DNA of 35,033 nucleotides from an uncultured Opitutia bacterium (lineage in GTDB: Bacteria; Verrucomicrobiota; Verrucomicrobiia; Opitutales; CAJWYM01). The stretch covers positions 1 to 35,033 of the forward strand of contig CAJWYM010000038.1 of NCBI GenBank assembly GCA_913049555.1. The letters run 5' to 3'. The first letter of the stretch is position 1; each line of letters starts with the position of its first letter. The position numbers and the translations under genes are program-made. A model generated the notes under the pieces. The model made no database searches. It saw only the letters and a list, made by a program, of their open reading frames with translations, and was not told the DNA's origin. Positions 17,413 through 25,915 of this stretch are shown here, in pieces.

Positions 17413-20143
17413 AAAGCACACGCTAATCCCTTATTTCCTCTTTCTAATCTGTGTTTCCCTGATCCCTAAATGGGTCGTTGCCTCTGAGGAAGAAGGGGTC
17501 TTGTCCCATATACAAATAAGTCCTAAATTTCAAGCGGCTGATAAGGTCGGTCCGATTAAAATGGTCAATGAGGCTCCCTATCAGGTCTTACAAATGATGT
17601 CTGACCTATCCGGTCGACCCATTATCCCCGAGAATAACTTAGCGGAGGTCAAAATTAATTTTAATAGCCAAGGCAAACTTCGAAGAGACGAGGCCATTTA
17701 TGCACTCGAAAACTTGCTCTCTTTGCATGGAATTTTGATAAACAGATTGGATGCTAAATTTCTCAAAGCGATCAATAAAAAAAATGTATTTAATCATGGC
17801 TTGGAAATATTAGATAACTTAGGTTCGCTGGAACAAGGCAGTGAGAAATTTTATGGTAAATTGTTTCGGGTGATGCATCTTAATTCAAATGATGCATTGC
17901 AACAAATTAGACCCCTGGTCAGGAAAAGTGTGGGTGGAATCTTTCATTATCAACAATCCAACTCTTTTATGGTTTATGAATCTTTGTCTACCCTAAGACA
18001 AGTGCAACAAATATTAGAGCGAATTGATATGCCGCCTAGCAGTCGATTTAAAGTTTTCTTTTTCCCTCTTAAAAATGTTTCCGCTAAGAATATCCGGAAC
18101 AACTTGGTCGTTCTTCAAAGAAATGGTTTGAGGGAACAATTGAAGCAACATCTTTTTCTGAATGACAATAGAACCAATCAAATTATAGCGACGATCCTTC
18201 CAGAAAATGAAAGCTTAATTAAAAACATCGTTCACAAGCTGGATGAGGAGATAAATCCTTTGACTAGCAGCAAAGTTTTTTATTTAGAACATGCCATGTC
18301 TCAACAAGTCTACTCCAGTCTAAACAACATTATCAGAAACCAAAGAAGAATTTGGGATAAGATGGGATTTCGTCAAACTGAATCTTCCAAAGAAATCAAA
18401 AGCTTTGAAGAAGACAACGAGAAGGGATCTTCATCCTCTCAGCAATCCGAGCTTCCAGAGGAGGTTGAATTCTCCGAAAATTCAAATGCTACTTATTTAG
18501 ATGCAAGCCAAGAGAGTTCTCTTATGTATGAAGAGGGGATGCCTGAGCTTCAATTTAGCCCCTATGCAGTTGTTATTGCCGACAAAAGAGCCAATTCAAT
18601 CATCGTTTACGGAACCGAGAAAGATATCAATCGGGTTGGAACCTTGATCCAAGAATTAGACAAAGATGTAGCTCCATTAACTACTAGCAAAATCTTTTTT
18701 CTATCCCATGCTCAAAGTCCAACGCTCACCCGTATGATTGCCTCTTTAATCAATACACAGAGGAATAACTTTAGAAGAGAGGGCTTTCAATATGCAGGCG
18801 CAAGAAATACAAATGAAATGTCGATGTCTAATATTGAACAAGATGTTGAATTTAGCCCTTATGCCTCTGTTATTTCTGACACTCGGTCCAATTCGATTAT
18901 GACCTATGGAACCGCCAGTGATATCGCACGTATTAGCAAAATGATTCTGGATCTAGATGTCGATGTGGCTCCCTTGACTAAAAGCAGGACCTTTTCGATC
19001 AAACATGGAATTGCCGTGGATATGAGCCGAACGATTCAGCAGATTGTTTCTACGCAGCAGAGAATCCGAAAAAGAGAAGCTTCCAATCGCAAAACATTTT
19101 TAAAAGAGCCGGAAGACGAGGGGAACTCCTTGAGTAACCAAGATATAGTGTTTGAACTAGACAGTGTAGAAGGTCTCAATGTGGATGAGAGGCAATTCAG
19201 TCCCTATATTTCAATTGTTGCCGATGCCCGAAGCAATGCAATTGTTGCCTATGGGACGGACAATGATTTAAGACAGGTAGCAGATTTGATCCACCAAATT
19301 GATGTTGTTCTTAACCAAGTTCGAATCGAAGTTGTCATTGCTGAGGTTGGACTCACTGACTTGCAGGTTTCTGGCTTAGAAAGTTTTGGCATTGATTTTA
19401 AAAAACCTGCGGCAGGATTAATCACCCCTGGAAATTATAACGTGTCTTCTTCCACTCCGAGTCTTGGAGATTCAGGAAGTCCTGCTCTTAGTATGCAAAC
19501 TTCATTGAAAGATTTTTCATTGAGCGCAGTTTTAAATAAAGCAAAAGAAGATCGAAATGTGAAGATTCTTTCATCTCCAACTATTGTCACTACCCACAAC
19601 CATAGAGCTTCTATCAATGTTGGCGAAGCGAGGCCAATCATTACAAGTAGCACTTCAAATTTAAATAATTCGGACTTAGCGACGCGATCGACGGTCGAAT
19701 ACAGGGATATCGGTATTACTTTACGAGTTCGACCCTTGATTGGAGACAACAATGTAGTCCAAATGGAGATTGAGCAGATTGTGGAAACGGTCGTAGATAC
19801 ACAGACAATTGATAATAATATACAACCGATCATAGGGACACGAAGAGCAACTTCTTTTGTTAGTATTAAAGACCAAGAAACCTTGATCATGGCAGGTCTA
19901 CAATCCGTGGAGTCCTCGGACAGCAAAGGTAAAGTATATTTACTCGGTAGTATTCCGATCGTTGGAAAATTATTCAGCCCTAAGAGTAAAAAGGAAACGA
20001 CTCGAGAACTCATTATTTTTATTAAACCCATTGTTGTTCAGCAAGAACAAGCACAAGGGAATAAAAGTTTTCAGGAGGACATACGCTCCGAAATGTTAAA
20101 GAGAGATGTTCAAGAGTTTTTAGGAGGAGAGGAAGCGCCTTGA
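17399..20143 (+). CDS. gspD: Secretin GspD with an expanded periplasmic domain
   Basis: Outer-membrane channel of the T2SS, 914 residues against about 650-700 usual. The signal peptide runs to about residue 29 (IPKWVVASEE). N0-like (EAPYQVLQMMSDLSGRPII) and N1-like modules follow. Then an N-domain unit repeats: D-x-R-x-N-x-I followed by L-D and PLTxS-x-x-F, near 251, 387, 486 and 601. The last three open with SPYxxxxxDxRxNxI and carry YGT. Long acidic or Gln/Asn-rich loops separate the units. The secretin core starts near VRIEVVIAEVGL (about 645) with NVKILSSPTIVTTHN, VGEARPIITSS, DIGITLRVRP and LLGSIPIVGKLF, all typical. No C-terminal S-domain is obvious. Confidence 0.95.
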   Translation: MNSIKKHTLIPYFLFLICVSLIPKWVVASEEEGVLSHIQISPKFQAADKVGPIKMVNEAPYQVLQMMSDLSGRPIIPENNLAEVKINFNSQGKLRRDEAIYALENLLSLHGILINRLDAKFLKAINKKNVFNHGLEILDNLGSLEQGSEKFYGKLFRVMHLNSNDALQQIRPLVRKSVGGIFHYQQSNSFMVYESLSTLRQVQQILERIDMPPSSRFKVFFFPLKNVSAKNIRNNLVVLQRNGLREQLKQHLFLNDNRTNQIIATILPENESLIKNIVHKLDEEINPLTSSKVFYLEHAMSQQVYSSLNNIIRNQRRIWDKMGFRQTESSKEIKSFEEDNEKGSSSSQQSELPEEVEFSENSNATYLDASQESSLMYEEGMPELQFSPYAVVIADKRANSIIVYGTEKDINRVGTLIQELDKDVAPLTTSKIFFLSHAQSPTLTRMIASLINTQRNNFRREGFQYAGARNTNEMSMSNIEQDVEFSPYASVISDTRSNSIMTYGTASDIARISKMILDLDVDVAPLTKSRTFSIKHGIAVDMSRTIQQIVSTQQRIRKREASNRKTFLKEPEDEGNSLSNQDIVFELDSVEGLNVDERQFSPYISIVADARSNAIVAYGTDNDLRQVADLIHQIDVVLNQVRIEVVIAEVGLTDLQVSGLESFGIDFKKPAAGLITPGNYNVSSSTPSLGDSGSPALSMQTSLKDFSLSAVLNKAKEDRNVKILSSPTIVTTHNHRASINVGEARPIITSSTSNLNNSDLATRSTVEYRDIGITLRVRPLIGDNNVVQMEIEQIVETVVDTQTIDNNIQPIIGTRRATSFVSIKDQETLIMAGLQSVESSDSKGKVYLLGSIPIVGKLFSPKSKKETTRELIIFIKPIVVQQEQAQGNKSFQEDIRSEMLKRDVQEFLGGEEAP

Positions 20144-20211
20144 AATCCCATTTTTATCACTTGTATCCAATGTCTTCTCGACTTTTTAAAAGACCTGATC
20201 GAAAAGGATCG

Positions 20212-20748
20212 ATGAAGATCAAAAGATTGCAAACAATTCTGTCTTTAAGTGCTTTTTTTCTTTTAGCTTCAGAACCTCTTTTTTCTGAAATAGAGTCTGC
20301 CTCAAAATTTTCTGAGGATGAATTAAAAGTTCATTATGGATCCTTGTTGGATAATTCTCCTTTTTTGACAAAAGAGTGGAAAAATAGAAATGCAAATCTA
20401 GGGGATTTAAATGCTCGTAAAATTCGTTTGCAAAGTTATGCGCATATGAATGGAGAGTGGCGTTTTGGAATTTATAATGATTATTCCAAGACAAATCATT
20501 GGCTTGGAGTTGGTGAGAGTGATGGAGATTTAAAAGTGATTCAATTTGACCCAGTCAAAGAGCTCGTCACTTTAGACTCTCCGAGTGGTCGATTGAAATT
20601 AAATTTGGAGAGCGTCTTGACCACAAGATCGAGAGCTTACTCCAGAACACCGTCTTCAAAAATAGGTGAAAAAAATCAAAATTCACAAAAGCAAAACAAG
20701 GGAAGAAAGAAAAGCCAAGATCGAAAAAAAGGTAAAAAAGATCCATGA
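20212..20748 (+). CDS. GspC/PilP-like periplasmic protein between gspD and gspE
   Basis: 178 residues from the chosen ATG. A hydrophobic N-terminus ([26 protein letters not shown]) is a signal peptide or anchor. A single small beta domain follows (about 65-130): [44 protein letters not shown], then [17 protein letters not shown]. This resembles the homology region of GspC and PilP, which bridges the secretin N-domain to the inner-membrane platform. The tail is strongly basic ([16 protein letters not shown]). No other GspC is present in this operon. AAAAGGAT precedes ATG 20212; an in-frame TTG at 20140 overlapping the gspD stop would bury the signal peptide. GspC function is inferred. Confidence 0.7.
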   Translation: MKIKRLQTILSLSAFFLLASEPLFSEIESASKFSEDELKVHYGSLLDNSPFLTKEWKNRNANLGDLNARKIRLQSYAHMNGEWRFGIYNDYSKTNHWLGVGESDGDLKVIQFDPVKELVTLDSPSGRLKLNLESVLTTRSRAYSRTPSSKIGEKNQNSQKQNKGRKKSQDRKKGKKDP

Positions 20749-22418
20749 AAAATTCAGAATACGATCGTTTTATAGATTTCAATTTATCCAGTGCTTCCTC
20801 GGATCAGCAAAAAAAATGGAGCAAAGCATCTGCGAACAAAAGACTCTCTTTGCTCTCTGAAATATGTAATATCCCAGAAGATATTCTATTGGAGCGTGTA
20901 GCCCAAGCAGCAGAAATGAAATGTCTTCACAGACCCAAACTGCTGGAAGAACCTACTTCCGTGATTCCAGCTCGATTGATATTTGAATTCCAAACTTTGC
21001 CGTTGGCTGAACAAAAAGGGGACTTTATTGCATTGACTACATTGTGGCCCCCAACAAAGCAAATGGATGATTGGATATATGCATTGTGTCGAAAACCCCC
21101 CATTTGGCATCTTTCAGACCCGGAGTGGTTGGCGAATACAATCAACAAGCGTTTTGGAGTGGGTTCTGGCACTTTGGAGGATACCGACTTTTTAGAGGAA
21201 GGAGTGGAGGAAGAGGAGGAAGATGAAAATACTGCCATTATCCGCTTTGTGAATGATGTCTTTTCTCAAGCGATTCGGGATCGAGCCACCGATATCCATG
21301 TGGAACCTCGAAGAGATCTTTTAAATATAAGATACCGAATTGATGGTCAGTTAGTTCCTGTGATGGTTCCAGAAAATTTAATTCGTTTTCAAAGTGCTAT
21401 CATTTCAAGGGTCAAAATCATGGCTCGATTGAATATTTCAGAAAAGCGAAAACCCCAAGATGGTCGAATCACATTCAGCAACCGAGGAGATGAAATTGAT
21501 ATCCGAGTATCCACTTTGCCAACTATGTATGGTGAAAGTGTGAGCATGCGTTTGTTGAATGAAAATAATCAGCCAGTAACGATACCAGACCTTGGAATTT
21601 TGGAGGATGATCAAAAAAAAATAGATCAGGTTTTAGCACTTCCTCATGGCATTCTTTTGATAACAGGACCGACTGGTTCAGGTAAAAGCACTACTTTATC
21701 TGCTTTTATGAGACACATTGCAGCGCCTGAAAAACGCATTATCACAGTAGAGGATCCTATAGAATATGAAATTCCAGAAGTAAATCAGACTCAAGTTCAG
21801 TCTGAAATCGGGCTCACATTTGCAAGTGTCTTAAGGAGTGTTTTGAGACAGGATCCGGATATTTTGATGATTGGAGAGATTCGAGATAGAGAAACCGCTG
21901 ATATTGCTATTCGAGCCTCTTTAACTGGACATTTGGTTTTGTCCACTCTGCACACCAATGATTCTCCGGGAGCCTTGACTCGATTGATTGATATGGAGAT
22001 TGAACCTTTTCTGATCGCTTCCTCTGTGGAAATGATTATTGCTCAGCGCCTAGTTAGAAGACTTTGTCCAAAATGCTCCAAACCTAGTAATATGAGTCCT
22101 CGTGAATTTGAAAGTTGCATGAAAATGATTGGTTTGAAAAATTATGATCCCAAGGACATTTCACTTGTTTCAAGTGCTGGAGGTTGTGAACATTGTTCGG
22201 AACTTGGATTTCGAGGGAGAGTTGGAATTTTTGAGGTTTTGCAGGTTGGAGATTCTTTACATGAGATGATTGTCAATCAAGCATCCGCTAAAGAAATTCG
22301 AGTCAATGCTGTGGAACACGGAATGAGATCTTTAATAGAATGTGGTTGGGAACAAGTAAAATTGTCAAGAACGACTCTGTCAGAAATTGTTAAATTTGCA
22401 GATATTACTCACGCCTAA
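20745..22418 (+). CDS. gspE: T2SS ATPase GspE
   Basis: Cytoplasmic hexameric ATPase that drives pseudopilus assembly, 557 residues. After a divergent N-terminal domain and an acidic linker ([13 protein letters not shown]) comes the core: Walker [10 protein letters not shown] (308-316), Asp box [10 protein letters not shown], Walker [17 protein letters not shown], and the His box [13 protein letters not shown]. The zinc tetracysteine is complete: Cys441/Cys444 (CPKC) and Cys481/Cys484 (CEHC), as in GspE/PilB. It overlaps the preceding gene by ATGA and is followed by gspF after 3 bases. Confidence 0.96.
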   Translation: MKNSEYDRFIDFNLSSASSDQQKKWSKASANKRLSLLSEICNIPEDILLERVAQAAEMKCLHRPKLLEEPTSVIPARLIFEFQTLPLAEQKGDFIALTTLWPPTKQMDDWIYALCRKPPIWHLSDPEWLANTINKRFGVGSGTLEDTDFLEEGVEEEEEDENTAIIRFVNDVFSQAIRDRATDIHVEPRRDLLNIRYRIDGQLVPVMVPENLIRFQSAIISRVKIMARLNISEKRKPQDGRITFSNRGDEIDIRVSTLPTMYGESVSMRLLNENNQPVTIPDLGILEDDQKKIDQVLALPHGILLITGPTGSGKSTTLSAFMRHIAAPEKRIITVEDPIEYEIPEVNQTQVQSEIGLTFASVLRSVLRQDPDILMIGEIRDRETADIAIRASLTGHLVLSTLHTNDSPGALTRLIDMEIEPFLIASSVEMIIAQRLVRRLCPKCSKPSNMSPREFESCMKMIGLKNYDPKDISLVSSAGGCEHCSELGFRGRVGIFEVLQVGDSLHEMIVNQASAKEIRVNAVEHGMRSLIECGWEQVKLSRTTLSEIVKFADITHA

Positions 22419-22421
22419 ATC

Positions 22422-23657
22422 ATGACGAGATACCAATACACAGCTTTTGCCTCAAAAGGTGAAAAAATCCGAGGATTTCTGGATGCAAAAGATTTAGCAT
22501 CTGCAAGAACTTCCTTAAAATTAAAAGGGGTTCAACTATTAGAAATTAAGGAAAAGCGTTCTGGATTTTCTTTTGGCCAAAAAAAATCTTTGGATTTGGA
22601 GACTTCAGTCAGTAAAAATAAGTCCGATAAAATTGCGCATGCTTTTCTTGTCAAATTCCATCAATTGATTAAAAGTGGAATGCCCGTCGGGGATACTGCC
22701 AAAACTCTTGCATCTAGATTAAAAGATCCAACCCTTAACAAAATCGCTGGAGGAGTCTGGAAGGAATTGAGTGATGGGGAAACTATAGCTTCTGCTCTTG
22801 GAAGGTATGATAAAATTTTTGATCCAAGCTTACTTCATATGTTGGAGGCTGGGGAGGCTACGGGAAATTTGGAGCCTGTTCTAGTAAATATGATTGATCG
22901 GGTTCAGGCACGAATCAATATTAGAAAAAAGATTGCTTCTGGGCTTGCTTATCCGATTTTTGTTTCATTAATTGCCTTTTTTGTTGTTATTTTCTTCCTT
23001 TTCTATCTGCTTCCAAGAATTGAAATGATGCTTCAATCCATGGGTGGAGAAATGTCTTGGTCTGCGGCACTTATCCTTTGGCTTGCAGAAGCAGGTTTTA
23101 CACTCGGTCCTGTGTTTGTAATCGGTAGTCTGATTCTATCAATTGCAATCAATCAATGGAGAAAAAACAGCGATGGAAAATTGAAGACAGATGCTTGCTT
23201 GTTGAAGATTCCAGTGATCAATAAGATCGTAATCAATGCAGAGCAATCTAGGATTGCAAATCTTGCTTACACTCTTCTTGGGAGTGGGGTCAGTGCTACG
23301 GAATGCTTGAAACTGATTGAAAAAGGGATTAACAATGATGCTTTTAAACTAAAGTTTCGTGCAGCTAGAAATAAAGTAAATGATGGGGAATCTTTTTCGG
23401 ACGCTTTTGCTGAGATGGAAATCTTTGAAGATATGGATACAGATGTTTTGGCAATTGCAGAAAATACTGGTCGGGCTGTTGAGGGATTTGAGAGTCTGTA
23501 TAAATCTAAATATGAACTGATTGAAGATCATATGAGAAGTTTAACCCTTGGAATAACAAGTGTAGCTCTTATTTTTGCATTTTCATTGGTGGTTTTACTC
23601 ACATTTGGGATCGCCACATCTATTTTACAATTGAGCAAAAATATTGTTGGAAGTTGA
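22422..23657 (+). CDS. gspF: T2SS inner-membrane protein GspF
   Basis: 411-residue polytopic platform protein. The N-terminal YTAFASKGEKIRGFLDAKDLASARTSLKLKGVQLL motif is typical of GspF/PilC. Two cytoplasmic GspF domains follow, each ahead of membrane segments (FVSLIAFFVVIFFLFYLLPRIE, LGPVFVIGSLILSIAI, and near the C-terminus SVALIFAFSLVVLLTFGIA). LLHMLEAGEATGNLEPVL and DVLAIAENTGRAVEGF are the paired family motifs. It is the last gene of the T2SS operon. Confidence 0.95.
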   Translation: MTRYQYTAFASKGEKIRGFLDAKDLASARTSLKLKGVQLLEIKEKRSGFSFGQKKSLDLETSVSKNKSDKIAHAFLVKFHQLIKSGMPVGDTAKTLASRLKDPTLNKIAGGVWKELSDGETIASALGRYDKIFDPSLLHMLEAGEATGNLEPVLVNMIDRVQARINIRKKIASGLAYPIFVSLIAFFVVIFFLFYLLPRIEMMLQSMGGEMSWSAALILWLAEAGFTLGPVFVIGSLILSIAINQWRKNSDGKLKTDACLLKIPVINKIVINAEQSRIANLAYTLLGSGVSATECLKLIEKGINNDAFKLKFRAARNKVNDGESFSDAFAEMEIFEDMDTDVLAIAENTGRAVEGFESLYKSKYELIEDHMRSLTLGITSVALIFAFSLVVLLTFGIATSILQLSKNIVGS

Positions 23658-23869
23658 TTCAATAAATTAGCATTTTATGCTTTTTGCTCCATCCAGTGCT
23701 CTAGATGAAACGATTTAAATTTAAGAACAATTCAATAGCCCTCAAATTATTGGCTCGTCCCTTCTTTTCTTAAGAAGATTGTAGACTATTTATAGGGAAT
23801 CAATAATAAGAAAAGGAAACACTAGAACAAATGTCGCAAAGGATTTAAAACCGGTTATAAACCCAAAAG

Positions 23870-23906
23870 AATGTCCCAATAAATTGACAAATTTAATTGG
23901 GACATT
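23870..23906. terminator. Hairpin between convergent gspF and helicase genes, likely terminator
   Basis: AATGTCCCAAT (23870-23880) pairs with ATTGGGACATT (23896-23906), 11 bp, with an inner AAATT/AATTT stem. On the minus strand it lies about 34 bases after the helicase stop and is followed by TCTTTTGGGTTT, a fair U tract. On the plus strand the tail is poor, so it mainly ends the helicase transcript. The rest of the 282-base gap holds nothing I can support. Confidence 0.55.
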
Positions 23907-23939
23907 TCCAAATACTATTTGAATTCTTGAATTGAAATC

Positions 23940-25391
23940 TTAAACAACCCCTTTTCTCTTACCGCTATTACGATGCATCTTTATACCTGTTTTGGAGTAG
24001 TTCGAATCTCTCATACCTCCTTTGACTTTCGCAAACTTTTTCCCTTTTGTTAAAGGTGCCTTTTTTTTGGGTCCTGGTTTGGCATCTGCTCCAGTGGCAT
24101 TCATTGCAAATTCAGAGTGTTGGGGATGATCGGTGTTAGAAGGAATGGGTTTTCTTAGAAGAACTTCAATCATCCTTAAGTAATTGCGCTCCTCTGCAGA
24201 ACAAAAAGAATGAGCTTCCCCTTCATGTCCAGCTCTTGCAGTTCTTCCAATTCTATGCACATACGTTTCTGGTTCGTTGGGAAGGTCAAAATTCACCACG
24301 TGACTTATCTTTTCCACATCAATGCCTCGGGCAGCAATATCCGTCGCAACTAATACACGAATACGAGTAGATTTAAAGCTTTCAAGGGCTTTAGTTCTAG
24401 CAGCTTGGCTTTTGTTTCCGTGGATAGCGGCAGCTTTTATTCCAGCTTTTACCAATCGTTCTGTTACTTTATTTGCCACGTGCTTCATTTGAGTGAAGAC
24501 AATGACTTTTGTCATCTTGTTGTCAGTGATTAATGATTTTAATAAAGTGTCTTTGTCTTTTTTTTCAACAAAATAGACCGTTTGATTGATTCGCTCTACG
24601 GCAGGCTTTTCTGGCTCGATATTTACTTGAGCGGGTTTATGAACGAGAGATCTCGCCAGCTTCCCAATATCCGTATTCATGGTAGCAGAAAAGAATAAAG
24701 ATTGTCTCTCAATCGGAACGAGTTTCATGATTTTTTTAATATCAGGTAAAAATCCCATGTCCAACATGCGATCGGCTTCATCCAACACTAAAAAATCAAT
24801 TTCGTTCAATCTTATAAATTTTTGGCTGATTAAATCCAACAATCTACCAGGAGTAGCAATGAGAATATCAATCCCAGCTTTAATTTCCTTCACTTGAGGG
24901 TTTTGATTGACTCCACCATAAATTATGGAAGTTCTCACTTTTAGATGGCGACTGTATTTCTCAACATTTTCCCCAATTTGTGCTGCTAATTCTCTTGTTG
25001 GAGCAAGAACTAAAACGCTGGGGTTTTTACTAACTTTTTCAGTGGCATTTTCTATATGCTGCAACAAAGGAAGCGTAAAGGCCGCCGTTTTACCGGTCCC
25101 AGTTTGTGCGCATCCGATGATGTCTCTACCGTCCAATATATGAGGAATGGCTTGCTCTTGGATTGGAGTTGGCTGGATATAACCTTCTTCAGTGAGTGCT
25201 TTTTGAATACTGGGTAGAAGAGCTGTGAAGACCCCTTTAGGAGGTTGGTCTGCTGCTTTTCTAGGATCTGCTTTTGGCTTCTCTTTAGGCAATCTTTGAC
25301 TTTTGTCAAAAGAAGGATTCTTACTAAAAGTTCGAGATTGGTTAGACCTCCCAGAACCCTTAGAGACGAATTTATTGTATAAATTTTTCAT
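23940..25391 (-). CDS. DEAD-box RNA helicase, RhlE-like
   Basis: 483-residue ATP-dependent RNA helicase for RNA or ribosome remodelling in the cytoplasm. After a basic, low-complexity N-terminus (1-50) the motifs appear in order: Q motif PTPIQEQAIP (about 74-83), motif I AQTGTGKT (95-102), PTRELA (131-136), DEAD (204-207), SAT (235-237), then RVLVATDIAARGID and HRIGRTARAG. The C-terminal tail is Lys/Gly-rich (KKKAPLTKGKKFAKVKGG), suited to RNA binding. The pattern fits the RhlE group; CsdA/DbpA-specific RNA-binding domains are absent. It is single, with a long upstream gap that includes a stem-loop next to the start codon. Confidence 0.93.
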   Translation of the reverse strand: MKNLYNKFVSKGSGRSNQSRTFSKNPSFDKSQRLPKEKPKADPRKAADQPPKGVFTALLPSIQKALTEEGYIQPTPIQEQAIPHILDGRDIIGCAQTGTGKTAAFTLPLLQHIENATEKVSKNPSVLVLAPTRELAAQIGENVEKYSRHLKVRTSIIYGGVNQNPQVKEIKAGIDILIATPGRLLDLISQKFIRLNEIDFLVLDEADRMLDMGFLPDIKKIMKLVPIERQSLFFSATMNTDIGKLARSLVHKPAQVNIEPEKPAVERINQTVYFVEKKDKDTLLKSLITDNKMTKVIVFTQMKHVANKVTERLVKAGIKAAAIHGNKSQAARTKALESFKSTRIRVLVATDIAARGIDVEKISHVVNFDLPNEPETYVHRIGRTARAGHEGEAHSFCSAEERNYLRMIEVLLRKPIPSNTDHPQHSEFAMNATGADAKPGPKKKAPLTKGKKFAKVKGGMRDSNYSKTGIKMHRNSGKRKGVV

Positions 25392-25402
25392 GTCTTAAGC
25401 TT

Positions 25403-25441
25403 CATCCGGCGATTGAAACTGAGCCTTAAGTCTGCCGGATG
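25403..25441 (-). promoter_or_regulatory. GC-rich stem-loop in the helicase 5' leader
   Basis: On the minus strand CATCCGGC and GCCGGATG form an 8-bp stem ending about 11 bases before the helicase ATG. The 23-base loop and the flank each contain CTTAAG. The stem is unusually GC-rich for its surroundings and could hold back translation; DEAD-box helicase genes are often controlled through structured, cold-responsive leaders. Confidence 0.4.
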
Positions 25442-25530
25442 GAACGAAAAAGCACAAACTGGCAAATCACCAGCAATCGCCCAATTTATGAACTTAAGTT
25501 TTTCTGGTGTCAATCGATTAAACTTTTTAT

Positions 25531-25689
25531 TTGGGCAACAGCCTCGATTTTATATTTTATGATTCAATAATAAGGCCCAGAATTAAAGATGATAAATTGA
25601 TATTCCAGATTGCAGTAAATGGCAACTTTAGTAGAGAGATTGATAATTTCATAGATTTTATGAAGGATTCTGATAAATTGAATTTTTAA
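25531..25689 (+). CDS. Possible 52-residue hypothetical protein or gene remnant
   Basis: An open frame starting at TTG (no ATG is available) with protein-like composition: MGNSLDFIFYDSIIRPRIKDD, then a strand-helix pattern KLIFQIAVNGNFSREIDNFIDF and end MKDSDKLNF. There is no Shine-Dalgarno sequence, and a stop lies just upstream. It could be the C-terminal remnant of a decayed gene or chance. I do not recognise it. Confidence 0.2.
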   Translation: MGNSLDFIFYDSIIRPRIKDDKLIFQIAVNGNFSREIDNFIDFMKDSDKLNF

Positions 25690-25915
25690 ATATTTTATTT
25701 TCTTTTAATCGATATAAGATGGATTTTAAAATTTTATCTTCGAACAGTCTCTTTGTATTGCAGCTTGCTATGGAAAGTTTGAAATCAAAGTTCTAATGAG
25801 GAATTCCTTTTCTAGATTCTACCTTAAATCAGGACTCAAATTTATCATTATATGAAGATTCGCTGAAAAATGGTTTGAACCCATTCAACCAAAGTGTGAA
25901 TATGAAGGATTTATT

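Larger units (their letters stand above)
25392..25915. other. 524-base gap between helicase and lysS
   Basis: The divergent gap holds the helicase leader stem-loop (25403-25441), a possible small reading frame or gene remnant (25531-25689), and AT-rich sequence before lysS in which I find no convincing promoter, tRNA or terminator. Confidence 0.5.

Noticed and set aside
20140-20211. TTG start extending the GspC-like protein by 24 residues
   Set aside because: AGGAGG lies upstream, but the added residues would put a long basic stretch before the hydrophobic segment; ATG 20212 has its own AAGGAT.
23705-23773. Tiny basic peptide frame MKRFKFKNNSIALKLLARPF...
   Set aside because: 22 codons, no ribosome site and no context; likely chance.
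23658-23939. tRNA or other RNA gene in the gspF-helicase gap
   Set aside because: Only the convergent terminator hairpin is found; no cloverleaf or TTCGA arm.
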